From the NCBI GenBank assembly GCA_000499405.2, contig HG738148.1:29987-93986 (forward strand): a stretch of DNA of 64,000 nt, given 5' to 3'. This stretch comes from Onchocerca volvulus (lineage: Eukaryota > Nematoda > Chromadorea > Rhabditida > Onchocercidae). The position numbers and the translations under genes are program-made. Positions 18,153-31,662 of this stretch are shown piece by piece (the stretch's first letter is position 1; each line of letters starts with the position of its first letter). The notes below the pieces were generated by a model. The model worked only from the letters and a program-made list of their open reading frames with translations. It was not told where the DNA came from and did not search any database.

Positions 18153-19464
18153 TTTGAATGATTCGAACTAAAGTTCCAGAGTGTATTGAAAGAAATCTTC
18201 CTCAATAAATTGTTACATTCCTTCAAAATACTGTCCAGATTTTCAAAAATTTTCAAATCCAACTGGGACCATATCTTTCAAAAATAAAATTTCCTTACGG
18301 AATAAATTTTTTATCAGTAAAGTTGATGAGTTAAGATTCATTTTATAATCTTATGCTTTAAATTGGTCCCTAGAATTTGTATTTGCGATTCCTCTAGTTT
18401 CTTTATAATACACTTCCAACTCTTTTGCTCTCTGTTAGCCCACGGATTGTAATGATATATTTATGAACCATTATTATTATACTAAAATTCGTACTTTCCT
18501 ATTTTCAATTCTTCACGCTAATTTTTCATTTTCTTTCTTCACTTTTATATTCTTCCATGTTGAAATATGTAATTTCTAGCTTTTTCATATAATAAAATTT
18601 TTTTCATGTTATCAAACTTTTACTTTCATGTAATAAGAGTTTATAGATTACCAGCTACAATAAAATGATGATTCTGACTGTGCAAATCATTTCCTGTGTT
18701 TAGTTTATTAAGTAAAGCAAAAATATTTTTATTTACCGACAAAATTTTGAAAGATGTTTACATCAGTATTATCAGTCTTAAATCCTAAAAAGAAAAACAA
18801 CTCTTATACTGACCATCAACAACATAGCATCCAAACGATATTTACAAGTTCAAATATTGTAAAGAAATCTTGATGCCTGAAAAAAGAGATTAAAAAAGAA
18901 CACAGGAAAAGGACGAGAGAGAGATCTCATTGTCCTAATTTCTTACCAGTGGCATATGCTGAATTTTTTGCTAATGGTTCTTCCAGAAAATTACAGATCT
19001 ATGATATTAATCTTTTTTATATGGCATCTAGTTTTCAAAATTAAAAAACTGATAGGGGGAGAATGGAATGCACGTATCAAAAACAACACAAATTATAGAT
19101 ATATAAGGAAAATATTACTGCTGCGACCACTGAATCATTGAAAAAGTCTGAAACTCACGCCAAACACTTTTGGGTATATCAAAATTATGTAATATAAAGA
19201 TACGTGTCTTCTGGGGAACTTCCTTCACTCTCTCTCTCTCCTTTTTTACTAAATCAAAATAAGTAATTGTACTGTTAAAATAGCGAAACATTGAGTTCAA
19301 AAAACATTAAACAAACTTCTTACACGGCAGATCGATAGACATGGTACTTTCACATTGTATCCGACTCACACTTTCATCTTATGAACCAATTTATAAGTGC
19401 CTGCATTCAAAACATCCTATACAGCTAATTTTTCATATTTTTGTGCTTAGGAAAATTTTAATTA
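18153..19464. other. Spacer between convergent genes
   Basis: Shared 3' region of PI4K2 (plus) and the unrecognised 231-aa gene (minus). AATAAA at 18204-18209 is the likely PI4K2 polyadenylation signal. No gene is supported here. Confidence 0.5.
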
Positions 19465-22400
19465 CTATTTGCCCGTTTCTTCAGCGATTGCCTGCTGCAA
19501 TAAATTCATGATTTCTGTATGCAAACGATTTAAACGCATTGGACTTTGAATCATATCCAACTTTTTCCAAATCATTTTTGCTGAAAATGAGGGCTTAGAA
19601 ACATTGCAAACTACATATTTTCTTGATAATCTATTTTTCACTGTTTAACCACAGATAAATTCAGAGAGAGATATTAAAAGCTGGGATCTTTTTTTTTTTT
19701 GTAACCCTAACTATCATAACACGAAGTATATAACCGAAACATTAATCAGAAACATCATGCGATTAATACAGAATTTTTTAATATTAAAAAATAGTATTGC
19801 TTGAAGTTGATTAGTGCTTTAGTCTAATAAAAATAAAAGAAAATAATGGTGTATTGCCTTTCTATTTTATTGACTTTATAGAATCAATCAACAAATTATT
19901 TTCTCATCATTGCATACAATGGATTAAACGATGTCATGGAAGGTGACATAACTAATCACATTTCACTAAATAACAGTGTTCGACAGATTTAAAATTTAAT
20001 TAGTTTTTAATTGTTCGCTTTTCCCTTACGGCAATATCATGCGATTACACATTTTAAAAAAAAAATAAATAAAATAAAATTTCAAAAAAAAGCAAAAACA
20101 AACAAAAAATAAAATTTCAAACATACCAAACAATTCATTCATCCCACCTTGCTGTTCGTTTGGGCCGGCTGATTTATTACTTCCGATTTCTAGCGTCGAC
20201 CGAATAAGCGGTCTACCCTAAAATATATTGTAGTAGAACACTGAATGTTTTAAACCTAACTGAAAACTCAAATCCATAAACGCAACTTAGGAATTTTGAA
20301 ATGATTCATTAAAACTACCTATTGATTTTTTAAGATGAGAAAACTGAAGACATTCAGTAAAAATAAACTAATTGAAATTCCAACAGTAGATAGTCTACTC
20401 CGAATTTCAACCGCTGCCGAGAAGCTGTAGGATGGATGAAGATCGCGCACAGCTCTTAATAAGTCTTCTAACACCACTAGTGTTTATACAAAATTTTTAA
20501 AATAGTAAAAACTTGTGGTATGAATTAAAGGTCTTACATTTAGTTCAGTATCGCCTCGTCCTGAAGTAACTAATAACCTCGGTGGTTTCGGTACCGATTT
20601 TTGCCGTATTCTTATCTGTTCTAGAATGGTAAAACTAATTCATCATAAAACGGAGAATTGAAGCCCGTTAAAAGTGAATAAAGGAAGAATACTTGTGAAA
20701 TAGAATACGTTGATGCAAACAGAAAAATAAAAAAAAAAGTGTGTGAAAGAAAAAATGGATGCTTGCTTTTTAATTTTGTGATTATTTGAAAAAAAGAAAG
20801 GAATTTTCTTGAAAAAATTATTTCTGCCTTAAATTTTGTATAATGATTTTCTTTTGAGGAATTTTGAATGACATTTGAAGATTCAAATATGTGAAACAAG
20901 ATGTTCACATTTATCAAATTCTTTAGTTTATAGCTGCCACATTTTCCCCACTCTAGCTTTCCGCAAGCTTAACATTTCTCTATGATATTATCATTCTTAA
21001 ATGCATAAATCCATATTCCGTTTGAGTACTTCAACTTATCACATGAATATAACAGAGTAATTCACATTTCCGAACTAAACAATTAAAAATATAGCTCGAG
21101 AACCAATAAATCTTTCTTGGGCATTCTTCTCGCCCTTAAGCCTTAATTAATAAGTGAAGCCTTACGTATTATTATTTTAATGAAAAAATTCTTGCATTGT
21201 TACATCATCGTTTTTTTGTGAATTTTGCAAAAAAAAAAAAAAAAAAATTTTAAAACGATGAAAAACCAAAACCTTCCATCATCAAATGCGGCTTCGGTGG
21301 GCCTTCGTAAATACGTTTCTGCAATTCTCGAATGCATTATTTGAAATTCAGAAAGTTCATAAAGATTATGAACTTCCAATAGTAAACATGACATCAGCAC
21401 TTGTTGTATGCATACCATTTATTGGTGAATGAATGACGCTATTAGTAGGGCACTTTTAGGATTTTTACATTATCAAGATATACGTTCTTATATTAGAAAG
21501 AATTCGAGGAAATAATTTTTAAAAATTCTTTCGAATTTCTTTTCTTTTGCTGTTCTGCTTTCAACACCGATATATTTTTTTTAAAGGCTTCCCAATCAAA
21601 ATAACTTTTTTTAAAAAGTAGCTGAGATTGCCATCATTTTTTAAATTTAAATCAGAAATTAATTTCTAGCTCTTCTATAAGAATTTATAATGTGTTAAAA
21701 ACGAGTTTTGAGCAAATCTGCTGAAATGAAAAGAGCAATTACAGATATCCAAAGAGTACATACGAGTCACACGTTTTTAAGTGCTTTTCAGAACTTTTTT
21801 GCATTTCATAATTCGTTTTCAATTTCACACATTTTAAAGCGTTTTATCCCCTTACATTTTTGTTTAATGACCAGAAAAAATGTGGTACCTAAATATTGCT
21901 TACATCAAATATTTTGAAAATTTTCAAAGCGAAAGCACCTTCGCAATGTTTGGGACCTAAATGCAATGCAAACCTGTTCAAAATAATTTTAAAAAAAAGC
22001 TTTATATTTGATGCCATGATGTGAGCTAAACAGCATCACTATGAGAAGGGCATTTTTCATCACTTTTTTTTTCAGAACTAAATAGTTCAAGCTAATAAGC
22101 AATTCAATTGTCCAGACTATTTTTATTTTAAAAAAAAAGTCAGCTATTAAAAAAAATTAAATAAAAAAAAAAACCGACTGACCTCCGACCCTGGATGACC
22201 AGGATGTATCGATGGTGTCGCTTCGTTGAAAAAACCAAATTTTTGTGGTGGAAAAAGATGAGGAGGTCCGGATACATTAGGATATCGTGTGGGCATCACT
22301 CTTTGTGCAGCATCCGTTCCAGGAGGATGCAGTGGCTGCAAATTTTATGCGACAAATATATAATCAAGAACTTGGTAACACACGAAAATCCAAAACATTG

Positions 22401-23366
22401 TATCTCAAACAATAAATTTCCTTTTACGTATCTAAGATATCACAATACTGAATAATTTTTTAAGCCACATAATTATTTCTGAAAGCCATGTATCGAAAAA
22501 TCGATCTGCAAAAAAATAATTCCGAAGCTCTTTTTTTATAATGTATGAGAAGAAATCAATGATTTCTTGTATGAGAAGAAATCAAGTTTGATCTTTTCCA
22601 TTTCTTATTTTTTATTATTCTTATCAAATAATATTTGAAGAAAATGACACTGAAAAACAAAAGAAAAAAAAAGAGAATATTACTCTTCCACCAGGATGAG
22701 CCCCACGCATTAGCATGTATTGCTGTTGATGATATGCTAATGAGGCCATTCGTCTTTTCACACCACCTCGTTTAGCATTATTTCTGAAAGAAATATGATT
22801 TTGCAAAAATATACTAGAAATTTAATAAAATAATAAATTAATCATGTTTATATAATTAAAACTATTTTATTTCCTTCATACGAATGTCTGAAAAATTATT
22901 TCAAAAATGGAAGCATATTTATTTTTAAAAAAACCTTGAAATTTAATATATCAATAGAACTCTAAAAATGTAGATAACACTTAATAAAAAATAGCAAAGA
23001 TAATTTAGTAAACATATTTTACAGATTATTTCAAATAAAAGAAACAAGACAGATATTAATACGATTACCAGCATAATCCGTCAAATAAATGTAGGTATAA
23101 TAATCACAAATCGATATACCATTAAAAAAAAAAAAAAGAACACGGTACTTGCAAGATATTTCTTCCAATGAAAAAATATTTCATGCAACTAATCTATAAA
23201 AAAAAAAAAAAAAAAATAAAAATACATAAAAAAAAATACCTTAACATTGAAAGTAATACCTTTTTCTGCTCGATTGTTTTTCAGTAGTTACATTCTGATT
23301 CCCTCTGCGTCCTGATTTGCCAGTACTATTCGCTAGATCCATACGACCACCAATCGTTGATGTCAT
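19465..23366 (-). CDS. Unrecognised basic, proline-rich protein (231 aa)
   Basis: I do not recognise this protein. Seven exons on the minus strand: 23260-23366, 22684-22783, 22183-22335, 21273-21318, 20538-20620, 20127-20217, 19465-19580. All borders are GT/AG and the phases close exactly from ATG to TAG. Residues 1-50 are basic (GKSGRRGNQN, RKRNNAKRGGVKRR), suggesting nuclear or RNA-binding use. Then comes a Q/M patch (AYHQQQYMLMRG), a proline-rich centre (PLHPPG, SGPPHLFPPQKFG, SIHPGHPG, EGPPKPH) and a predicted amphipathic helix at the C-terminus (IWKKLDMIQ, RLHTEIMNLLQQAIAEE). There is no signal peptide or membrane segment. Such layouts occur in transcription or chromatin co-factors, but that is only inference. 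Exon 4 is just 46 bp. The frame is open upstream of the chosen ATG. Confidence 0.75.
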
Positions 23367-24903
23367 ATTATTTGCTTTGTAATGTGATAAATGAGTAGTA
23401 CGTGTAATGTAAGTATAAATATGAATGTATACTGAAACGAAAATAACAGAACATTCATAGGTCAAAAATTGACGTCATTTCAAAATCACGTCACCCATTA
23501 AATCTATGCTAACATGTAGTCATTTCAATATCCACTATCCCCTTTTTCTAATTCATTTTATGATACCTTTTGATTTAAAAAAAAAAAGAACCAACTCACG
23601 CCAACCTAAAACACACATTCCACGTCATACGTGAACCATACAACTGGAGAGTCTATTTCAGACTTATCCCAATAATCGCTCGCAAGACAATCCATAGGGT
23701 CCACTTTGCAAAAATGTTATCCCAGCAAGTATGGCAAAATATCATTTGCTTGTTTATAGAAAATTAATGTTATGAATTTTGAAATATTTTGTTTGAAAAC
23801 TGTAAATTAGAAGAAATGATCTGGTAATTTGAGAAAATAAGAAATATATATTAATTTAAAGATCGAAAAAAAAGTGAAAATATTGATGACTTATAATAAT
23901 AGCAACAGTGAATAAAAGTAGAAGAATAAATGATTGATAATATTGATAAAGCGATACGGATGGAGAAATTGAAGAAAAATGTTAAAGATGGTATTATTTC
24001 AGAGGAAACAAAATGAAAGTTTAAAATATAGTCGAGCGGAGATTTATGCGAATGTATTGGAACTTGTAAGTCTTTTAAGTTTATTTACATCTGAAATGTA
24101 TTGAAATCACATTTTTTCTATCCTTATTTAAATATTAGATTGTACTGGTTTTGTTGTTTTACTTTTTACATATTTTTATACCTTATTTGTTGATTTTTTC
24201 ACGTAATTTAATTATTCAATTTTAAAATTTGAACATATCGATTATAATTATTTACGTGAAAAAAAAACTACCATATACGTAAGGTACATTTTACGTAAAT
24301 TGCCTGCAATAATTGTTGGCTAATATTGTGTTCATTTCGAAATAAAATAAAATATGTGGACAAATCATATTGCTTAATTTTATCAACCAATTCGAGAATA
24401 TTTATCATTCATGATCTGTCAATATTGACGTGAAAAATAAAAAAAAAAAAGATCATTTGGATATTTAGAAGAAATAATGGGTTTTGTAATGAAAAACAGT
24501 AAACTTGAATAAGACAATCTGTTATGAATAATAAATTAGGTAATACAATCATTTGATAAGATCATTAAAGTTATCAGACAGAAAGCATAAAATTATCTTT
24601 ACTAATTATTCCATTATTTATTCGAATAAGCTATATGAAATTTTAAAAATGATAAAATTTTTAGGAAATCAAAGAGTGAAAATTTAAAAAAAAAATAAAA
24701 AGTTTCAAAATTTCAAGTTTATATTTTGTTTAATAAAAGTAACATAAGTTAGAAGAATAGTATAAAAAATTTATTAGATCATCAAAAAATTAATCTCGAA
24801 ACAGATGATTTGACGAAAAGAATCACAGGGTTGCTTTTCCATAACTATTGTTGCTAGATAACCAAAATGATCATCAAAAATTTTGATATTTAAGTCTGGC
24901 TAA
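23367..24903. other. Spacer between two minus-strand genes
   Basis: Holds the promoter side of the 231-aa gene and the 3' flank of sbt-1. AT-rich, with no gene or element recognised. Confidence 0.5.
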
Positions 24904-27030
24904 TTAATATTTCCATAAATTTCGACCATCTTTTTTGATCACCGTTTTAAGGATTTCACCTTTGAAATAGGGATTCTGATGATTTTGGGGAAATTGTATG
25001 GGCATTTCTCTGACAGAGCGCTTTCGACGAGGTTCCTGAAATTCTAATTTTTTTTTTTTTTGAAAATTTATTTAAAAAAAACAAATTTAAAACTGAATAA
25101 AACTTGATGAAAAGATGTGAGACATTAATTGAACGATATGATAAACTACAAATTTGAATTTGCATTAGAAATCCATTTTTTTTCTGTTGCAAACTATAAT
25201 CTTAAAAGATTGTTATCTTATCGTCCAATTCTTTTTTCATGAAAAAGTTTTTTGAATCATCAAAAATAATGCAACTGGCATCATACAGATTTCATAAAAT
25301 TGAGTAAATATTACGATTCAAATCAAAATGCCAAAATAATTATTGCTCTACTATTAGTTGAATATACAGATTTAAAAACTTAGATGTAAAAATTCAATTC
25401 TTTGAAACAATAATTTAAATGCACAAATTTAAAAAACCCAAATATTTCGCATTGATTAATTGCAAAATACATTATCATCCTCTTTTATTCTTTACACTTA
25501 CCATTTCTTGCGATCGTTTTTCATGAAATTTTTTAGCAATAAGAGTTTTATGTAATCCTTGATCGTTGAGAATATTTTGCAAACTTTCTTCCAAATCTTC
25601 ATCTGCCTTTTTATCCGGACAACTGAAACTTTCACTTATTTGTTCACTAAAAAAAAAAAAAACACTAAATATAACAGGAATTTTTAAATTTTCCATTTTT
25701 TCATTTCTACAAAATTCGATCTAGGTAATTTGTCATAATACAGGATTAATTGCAAATCAATCAGGAGGAATAAATTAACATGGTACATTATTGATCCAGA
25801 TAATATAAAATATATATTAATCGTCAACCAATAAGTTTTTCTTTAAATTATTGATAACTTTAATCGGTAAATAAACTGAAGATAAAAATCAAATTTTAGC
25901 ATCATTAATTTGTTTCTCGCCTTTTTATCTTCTCTTTATGGCAACACAAACCAATTTTTGTTATTTGAAAAATTGTTATTATTAGCGTATGATTTTTATA
26001 TCAAAACATTTTATTTATTACCATTGTTATTTAATAATTCCATACCATTCAAATGATTATTACACTGACTAATTTGATAGTTTGTGTATCATTTAAATGA
26101 ATTGTTTTGAAAATTTTTTCGAACCAAAAATTAAAAAATCTCGTTTTTCAAATTTCTTTCGAAATCTACAAATTGAAAAATAACACTCAAAAATTCGATA
26201 ACTTACAGTGATATGAATCAATAGAATATTTTTTTAATATATGCTTTTTTGGATATTCCATTGTTTAAACTTATCATTAGCATAATCTATCATCTCGCTA
26301 TTGTCAATTACTACTTATCATAATTTTTTTTATCACTCTTATCTTTTTTTGATCATTTTTGCTCGATTTAAATCTTCTATTAATGATTTTTGATTACTTG
26401 AACATATGTTCTTGATCGCAAATGCATGTTTGACTGGCTTGATAATTTCGTGAAAATTCGGCGCTATTTTCAAATTCTTCCAAGCAACCATCCGCTGCTG
26501 TATAGCCCAATGGACATGGATTTGGTGGTTCACAATAGGATGGCAATATGCTGTCGCTTTTAACCTATAAGTTAGAAATCTAAAACTTTTTGAATGTCAA
26601 AAAGATGCTAAAGAGTTGTGATAACAAAATTTAGCTATAAATGATTTTCGTTTTGCTGAAATCAAAACAATAATGCATTGCGCCATGGAAATAAGCTCAC
26701 CTTTTCTCGTTCTTCATAACTCGAATCAGGCCGCAGAAGTTGCGAACCTTCACCAGCTCCACCTGCAACTGATTCTGCTTTATCATATCTTTGTATCCCT
26801 GTTAAACTGGTAGTTTTCATTATGCATTTATTTTAGCAAATAAATTTAGTTAAAATATGAACAAAAGGAATTCTAACCTTCCATACTAATAATTTTCTAA
26901 AATTTTCAAGAAATTTCTAAAAATAAAAATCATAAAGATACCTGTCATGTATTTATGCCCCAAAGATAGTGGACTCGGAATGGTTTCAATGCCACGATTT
27001 ATCAAACCAAGAAATTCGGGTATATCCTAC

Positions 27031-27061
<31 letters not shown>

Positions 27062-27587
27062 GAAAATAAAATAAAAAAATAAAAAAAAATATCAGTTATG
27101 GTAATACAAAGAATTACAATGTCACTATCAATTAAGAAAGAATGGTTTCATTTCCATAGTTTTTTTTATCAAATCTTTTGATAAATAGCAATTTTGTCGA
27201 TTAGAAAAAATTATTCAAAATTTTTGCAATTAAATAATTTAGTAATTAGAGATGCAAAATGAATTTCAGTAATGCTATAATCCCTAATCTTTTATTACAA
27301 CAAAATTCCAATCAACAGATCTATTTTTTTATACTCATTGTAACGGATCTGAATTTACAGTCTAGTCTGACTAGTAGCAGTATTTTTAGCCGAAAAATTA
27401 AAATTGAACAATAAAAAAATAACTTTGTAGAAGTAAATAGAAATAACGAATTTAAGCATCAATTCAGATTTTACTGAGAAAAATTGGATGACAAAAAATA
27501 AACCTGATGTGCCACCAGATCAATAGCTTTGGCATCCTTGAAACAGGCAAACAAAATGATGGCTGTAACTAGGACGAGTATTGCCAT
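24904..27587 (-). CDS. sbt-1: Neuroendocrine protein 7B2 (secretogranin V), PC2 chaperone
   Basis: Binds proprotein convertase 2 (EGL-3 in worms) in the secretory pathway, helping it fold and inhibiting it until delivery; needed for neuropeptide processing. Six exons: 27504-27587, 26942-27026, 26701-26798, 26398-26564, 25502-25646, 24904-25035; phases close, 236 aa. Exon 1 is a signal peptide ([16 protein letters not shown]). Exon 4 carries the diagnostic block [18 protein letters not shown] followed by SAEFSRNYQ and DQEH, matching PPNPCPVGKT, DGCLE, AEFSREFQ and DPEHD of other 7B2 proteins. The last exon starts with the furin site EPRRKRSV and gives a C-terminal peptide with NPYFKG and VIKK, counterparts of NPYLQG and the inhibitory VVAKK. 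The vertebrate VPHF end is absent. Identification is strong. Confidence 0.93.
27021..27092 (-). repeat. A-rich simple sequence in sbt-1 intron 1
   Basis: Repeated AAAAAAT/AAAATAA units on the plus strand (a T-rich tract on the coding strand), ending at the acceptor of exon 2, where it supplies the pyrimidine tract. Confidence 0.6.
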
Positions 27588-29235
27588 GATTGATTAAAAA
27601 AAAAAAAAACGGCCAAATGATTGAGGCCAAAATCAGAATGAAAAACAGCGTGCAACTCAACCGCACACGCGGCTCCGATTGCCTCTAACTAAGACGAAAG
27701 GCCATGTTTACTCCTCAGATGATGAGGCCTTAGCAATGCCCAAGAGTAACTGCTGGGAAAAAGTCGATGAATAACAGCGGCCAAACACATAAGAGTGAGT
27801 TATATGGGGAAAAAAAAAAAAAAACTTAATAAAATGACTTAGAATTTGCTCAAATTTTCATTTGCTTTCCCGCAAAATGAGAATTTAGTCAATGGATTGA
27901 ATACGTGAAAAAGTTTTTGTCGTTCGAATGAAAAGTTGCGCAAAAAGTGACGCAATTAATTTGAGCATAAAAATTGTACGCAAAAAAGTAGGCATATTCA
28001 ATATAATTCTGATTAAATTTTCATTAGCAATTACAATTCAATTTAATTCGACATTTTATGAGGAATTATTTCAAAAATTTCGCAATTACTAATTTTATTC
28101 AAAAATTTGTTGTAATATAAGAATTGAGCTTATGATTATGACGAAATAATGATTAGATACGTAAAACTTGTTAAGCTATAACTATAAACATCGAAAATTA
28201 TATTAAGGATATTGCGGACTTCTATGTGATTTGTAACGAAAGATAAATGATTATTTCAGAAGAATGCAACGAAATGAAGTAAAGATAATTCAAATTTTCA
28301 ATAATTTTAATATAAAATGATGTGAGTAAGTTCAAGATATGCCAAAGAAAAATTCAACAAGTGAGATAAAAAATGATAAAAATTCATCTTAAATCAAATT
28401 ACTGTCTGTAATAATAATATCATTGAAATTGATGAAATAATTTGACCGATGATCAATAATTATTAATTGTCAGTCGATATTGATTGAGGGAAGACTGATT
28501 GTTTGTTTGTTTTTTTTTTTAATTTAATCATATGAACAAATATCGTTTGATTAATATTAGATTATTTTGAACTCTTTTTTTTTTTCAAGTGTAATTAAAA
28601 TGTTAATTAAAAGTTATCTTTTTTGATTCAGATTAGATAACACATATTGTGGTTGAAAGAGTAATGATAATATATTTATCATAGATTTTGGCAGATATTT
28701 CTCTATAAAATGATGTAATATTCTCGCAAAAAAAAAGCAGTCTCCGGGGTGAAATTTCCGATCATTAACTTTTTATTCCTCTTACTGATAACAGGAAAGA
28801 AGGTGCACAAGATATCATGATATCAGAATGGCATCCTCTTTTCATCCAAAAGCCTCAATATTAATCTTTAATTTGTTTTTTAATTTAATCAACTTTACTT
28901 TCTTCTTATTACTTTATATCCAATTACTTGTTACTTATCTTAATAAAAATTATGTGATAGTGTTATCAGTTCGCAAGGTATGTTTGCCAATTGTTCATAC
29001 CATGTTATTTGAATATTCACCAACGACTAAAGTAACATATAAATTGGTAGTTCAGGAAACTTAACTATACAACTAAAATAGATATGCTTTTTATGTAAAG
29101 GATAATTTCGATACATGACTGGGGTGGAATTCTAAGAAAATTCATTCCGATCATTCATCTAAATTTGAAGAAGAAAATTTCCTTGAATTTTATTTAAATG
29201 ATAATTCAGCAATATTGAAACTTATTTGAACGTAT
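27588..29235. other. Spacer upstream of sbt-1
   Basis: Upstream region of sbt-1; 27600-27800 is less AT-rich than the rest and may be the promoter. The frame at 28828-29064 (78 codons, one hydrophobic stretch) has no splice or homology support, and I leave it out. Confidence 0.45.
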
Positions 29236-29530
29236 ATATGTTTATTGCGCATGATTTAATCAATGATCATAGAGTAAGTAGACATGCGATCGAGAATTTC
29301 ATTCATTAAAATAAAAAATGTAATAAAAAGTAGAAAAAAAATACATTAAAAAATGAATAAATTTGTAAAGAGAAATATGTTTATTGCGCATGATTTAATC
29401 AATGATCATAGAGTAAGTAGACATGAGATCGAGAATTTCATTCATTAAAATGAAAAATATAATAAAAAGTAGAAAAAAAAAACAATATTGATATATATAT
29501 CAGATATAAAATGAATAAATTTGTAAATAG
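29236..29530 (+). repeat. Two-copy tandem repeat, unit about 139 bp
   Basis: Copy 1 starts at 29236 and copy 2 at 29375. Both run through 'tttattgcgcatgatttaat', 'catagagtaagtagacatg', an A-rich stretch and 'aaaatgaataaatttgtaaa'. Copy 2 has a short insertion with a TATATATAT run. The copies are nearly identical, so the event is recent. Confidence 0.85.
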
Positions 29531-29651
29531 AAAATAATAATAATAGGAAGAAATTTTTTTCAATAAAGTAAGAACAAAAATTAAGAATAGAAAATTGACT
29601 GAAATTGAATTTTGCGGGAATTCAATTGATGGGATGCATAAATAATTAACA

Positions 29652-29652
29652 N
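29652..29652. other. Single-N assembly join
   Basis: One N directly before a T run of more than 30 bases. This marks a contig or scaffold join at a homopolymer; distances across it should not be trusted. Confidence 0.85.
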
Positions 29653-29686
<34 letters not shown>

Positions 29687-30404
29687 CGTGAAACTTCTTC
29701 ATATGTAATTTCAAATCTCTGTTCGATTTAAAACTTTCATTGCAAAACAGTGAAGGTGAACCACACTTTGCAGTAAGTTTTCATATGGTTGTTGAAATAT
29801 CTATTTTGGAGAAAATTTGCAACAGCTTACGAAAATTTTTGGAATTTAATTATTTATTTTAAGTATTTAAGTAGTTGATAGTAATTGATAATTGATAGTA
29901 ATTTAAGTAGTTGGCTAAGTGTCAATCATTTTGTACTAACCTTTCAAACTTTTCTTCTCGGATTTATATTTTTGCAATCGTTTTTCTGAACTATAATTTG
30001 CATTTTTTCTTTTTTTTATTAATGCATTTTATGTAGCAGTTATATTATGAAACATTTGAAACAAACTATTTTGCTAATAATTTGATATCCCAAATATTTC
30101 AACAGTTGAAGAAAATGTTTTGTTTTCAATAATTTGAACATTTTTTATGTAAGCAGCAATGCAGAGTTCAAACAATTAGTACGAAAAAATTCAAAACATA
30201 ACATCGGTGAAAATTAAAAAGGAAATAAAAAAAGTGAAAATATAAATTGGCAAAGAAAAACTCAAAGGAAAGTAAAACACATCAGAATTTGGTATGTACA
30301 ATTATATTGGAAACAAATAATGAAGTGAAATGAAGTTTAGATGAAAGCAATAAAAGAACCTTGAAAAGACTAATTTTCATTATTCCAAAAAGGATTCAAA
30401 TGTA

Positions 30405-31662
30405 TCACAGCGATAACAATCGCAAGTAATCTTTTAAACTCGACGGTATTGGAAGATTTTCCACAAATCGGCCATTTGCAAGTTGCGATGCTGGGAATGA
30501 TTTGCGTATAGCAAGACGACATAAATGTAAAAGTGTTGGCACCTATAATTTATATGATTTGAAAAGTCAAAAGTATTTTTAGTATTTTAACAAAAGTGTT
30601 TTAACATTTCGACTTAAGTTAAATTGAAAATTATCTAAAAATAAGACAATATGGAATTATTTATTGTTTCTCGAAAATAATAAAAGGAAATATCATATTA
30701 ATTTTTTTTGTCATCGTATCTGGTATAATATTGTGAACAGTAAAGAATTTGAATTTATGTTTATAGTTTAATTCATAGATTCCCTTATAATAATCCTTTG
30801 TTTTGAGTGTTCATACGCACTGATTTGCAGATTATTCAAGACATTATATCACTGATAAGTTAACGGGTGAATATAACTGTAGGAAATCCATAGCTATCTT
30901 TGCTTGTAAAATTTGAATTGCTAAAATCACATACTTTTTCGCATATTTCATTTGCATGCCCTATTATTCTTTCANTAATAATCCTTTGTTTTGAGTGTTC
31001 ATACGCACTGATTTGCAGATTATTCAAGACATTATATCACTGATAAGTTCACGGGTGAATATAACTGTAGGAAATCCATAGCTATCTCTGCTTGTAAAAT
31101 TTGAATTGCTAAAATCACATACTTTTTCGCATATTTCATTTGCATGCCCTATTATTCTTTCAAAAAATGAACAAACCTCTTCTTTCCCTATTTTCATATC
31201 CGGCCTGCTGAGTCTCAAAAGCAGTTCATCAATCTGAATAATTTCAAAATCAATCAATCAGAGAAACATGATTTGTGGCCTTCATTTGACCGACTATAAC
31301 TATTTTGATTATTTGATCATCGAAATGCAAAAGTGCTAACAACTGAGACTCACAACAAGATATTTCCATCGATAATAGATGAAATTAATTCTTGCTTCGA
31401 TTATTTTCATCCTCAAATCATTGAGCAGGTGTCGCAAATCGTTTATATCTAAATTACATGAACGAAATTGTGATAATCAAATTGATAAATTTAGATAAAT
31501 ATGGTTATATACCTAATAAAGGCAAGAATTTCCTTGAAAAGGAACTGAAATGATACAAAATGCAGCAAAAAAAGAAAAAAAATACGAAACATATGATCAA
31601 AGCCGTATACATCGCGACATACCTCTCAACTGATGCTTTGCTTCTTCAATTCTTGTCGACAT
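30405..31662 (-). CDS. Short helical protein ending in a SOCS box (candidate)
   Basis: Four exons on the minus strand: 31623-31662 (from an internal ATG; the exon itself extends to an acceptor at 31705), 31354-31448, 31123-31233, 30405-30542. Borders are GT/AG and the phases close, giving 127 aa. The first three exons encode charged, leucine-rich helix (MSTRIEEAKHQLRDINDLRH, LLNDLRMKIIEARIN, IDELLLRLSRPDMK). The last is a SOCS box (LLHLCRLAIRK at the BC-box position, then NLPIPSSLKDYL), which by family knowledge would bind Elongin B/C of a Cullin ubiquitin ligase. A longer N-terminus with an unseen upstream exon is possible because the first exon is open in phase 2. A single-N join (30975) lies in the last intron, so the link between helix and SOCS box might be an assembly product. 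An alternative stop after the third exon (31024) exists if the GTATGT donor is not used. Confidence 0.55.
30735..31130. repeat. Duplicated flanks around the single-N join at 30975
   Basis: The block ending just before the N repeats almost base for base after it, starting 'taataatcctttgttttgag' and running through the 31.0-31.17 kb sequence, with a few mismatches (gttaacgg/gttcacgg, atcttt/atctct). This is the shape of two overlapping contig ends that were not merged. Confidence 0.8.

Noticed and set aside
28828..29064. A 78-codon frame with one hydrophobic segment
   Set aside because: No partner exon or recognisable motif; expected by chance in AT-rich DNA.
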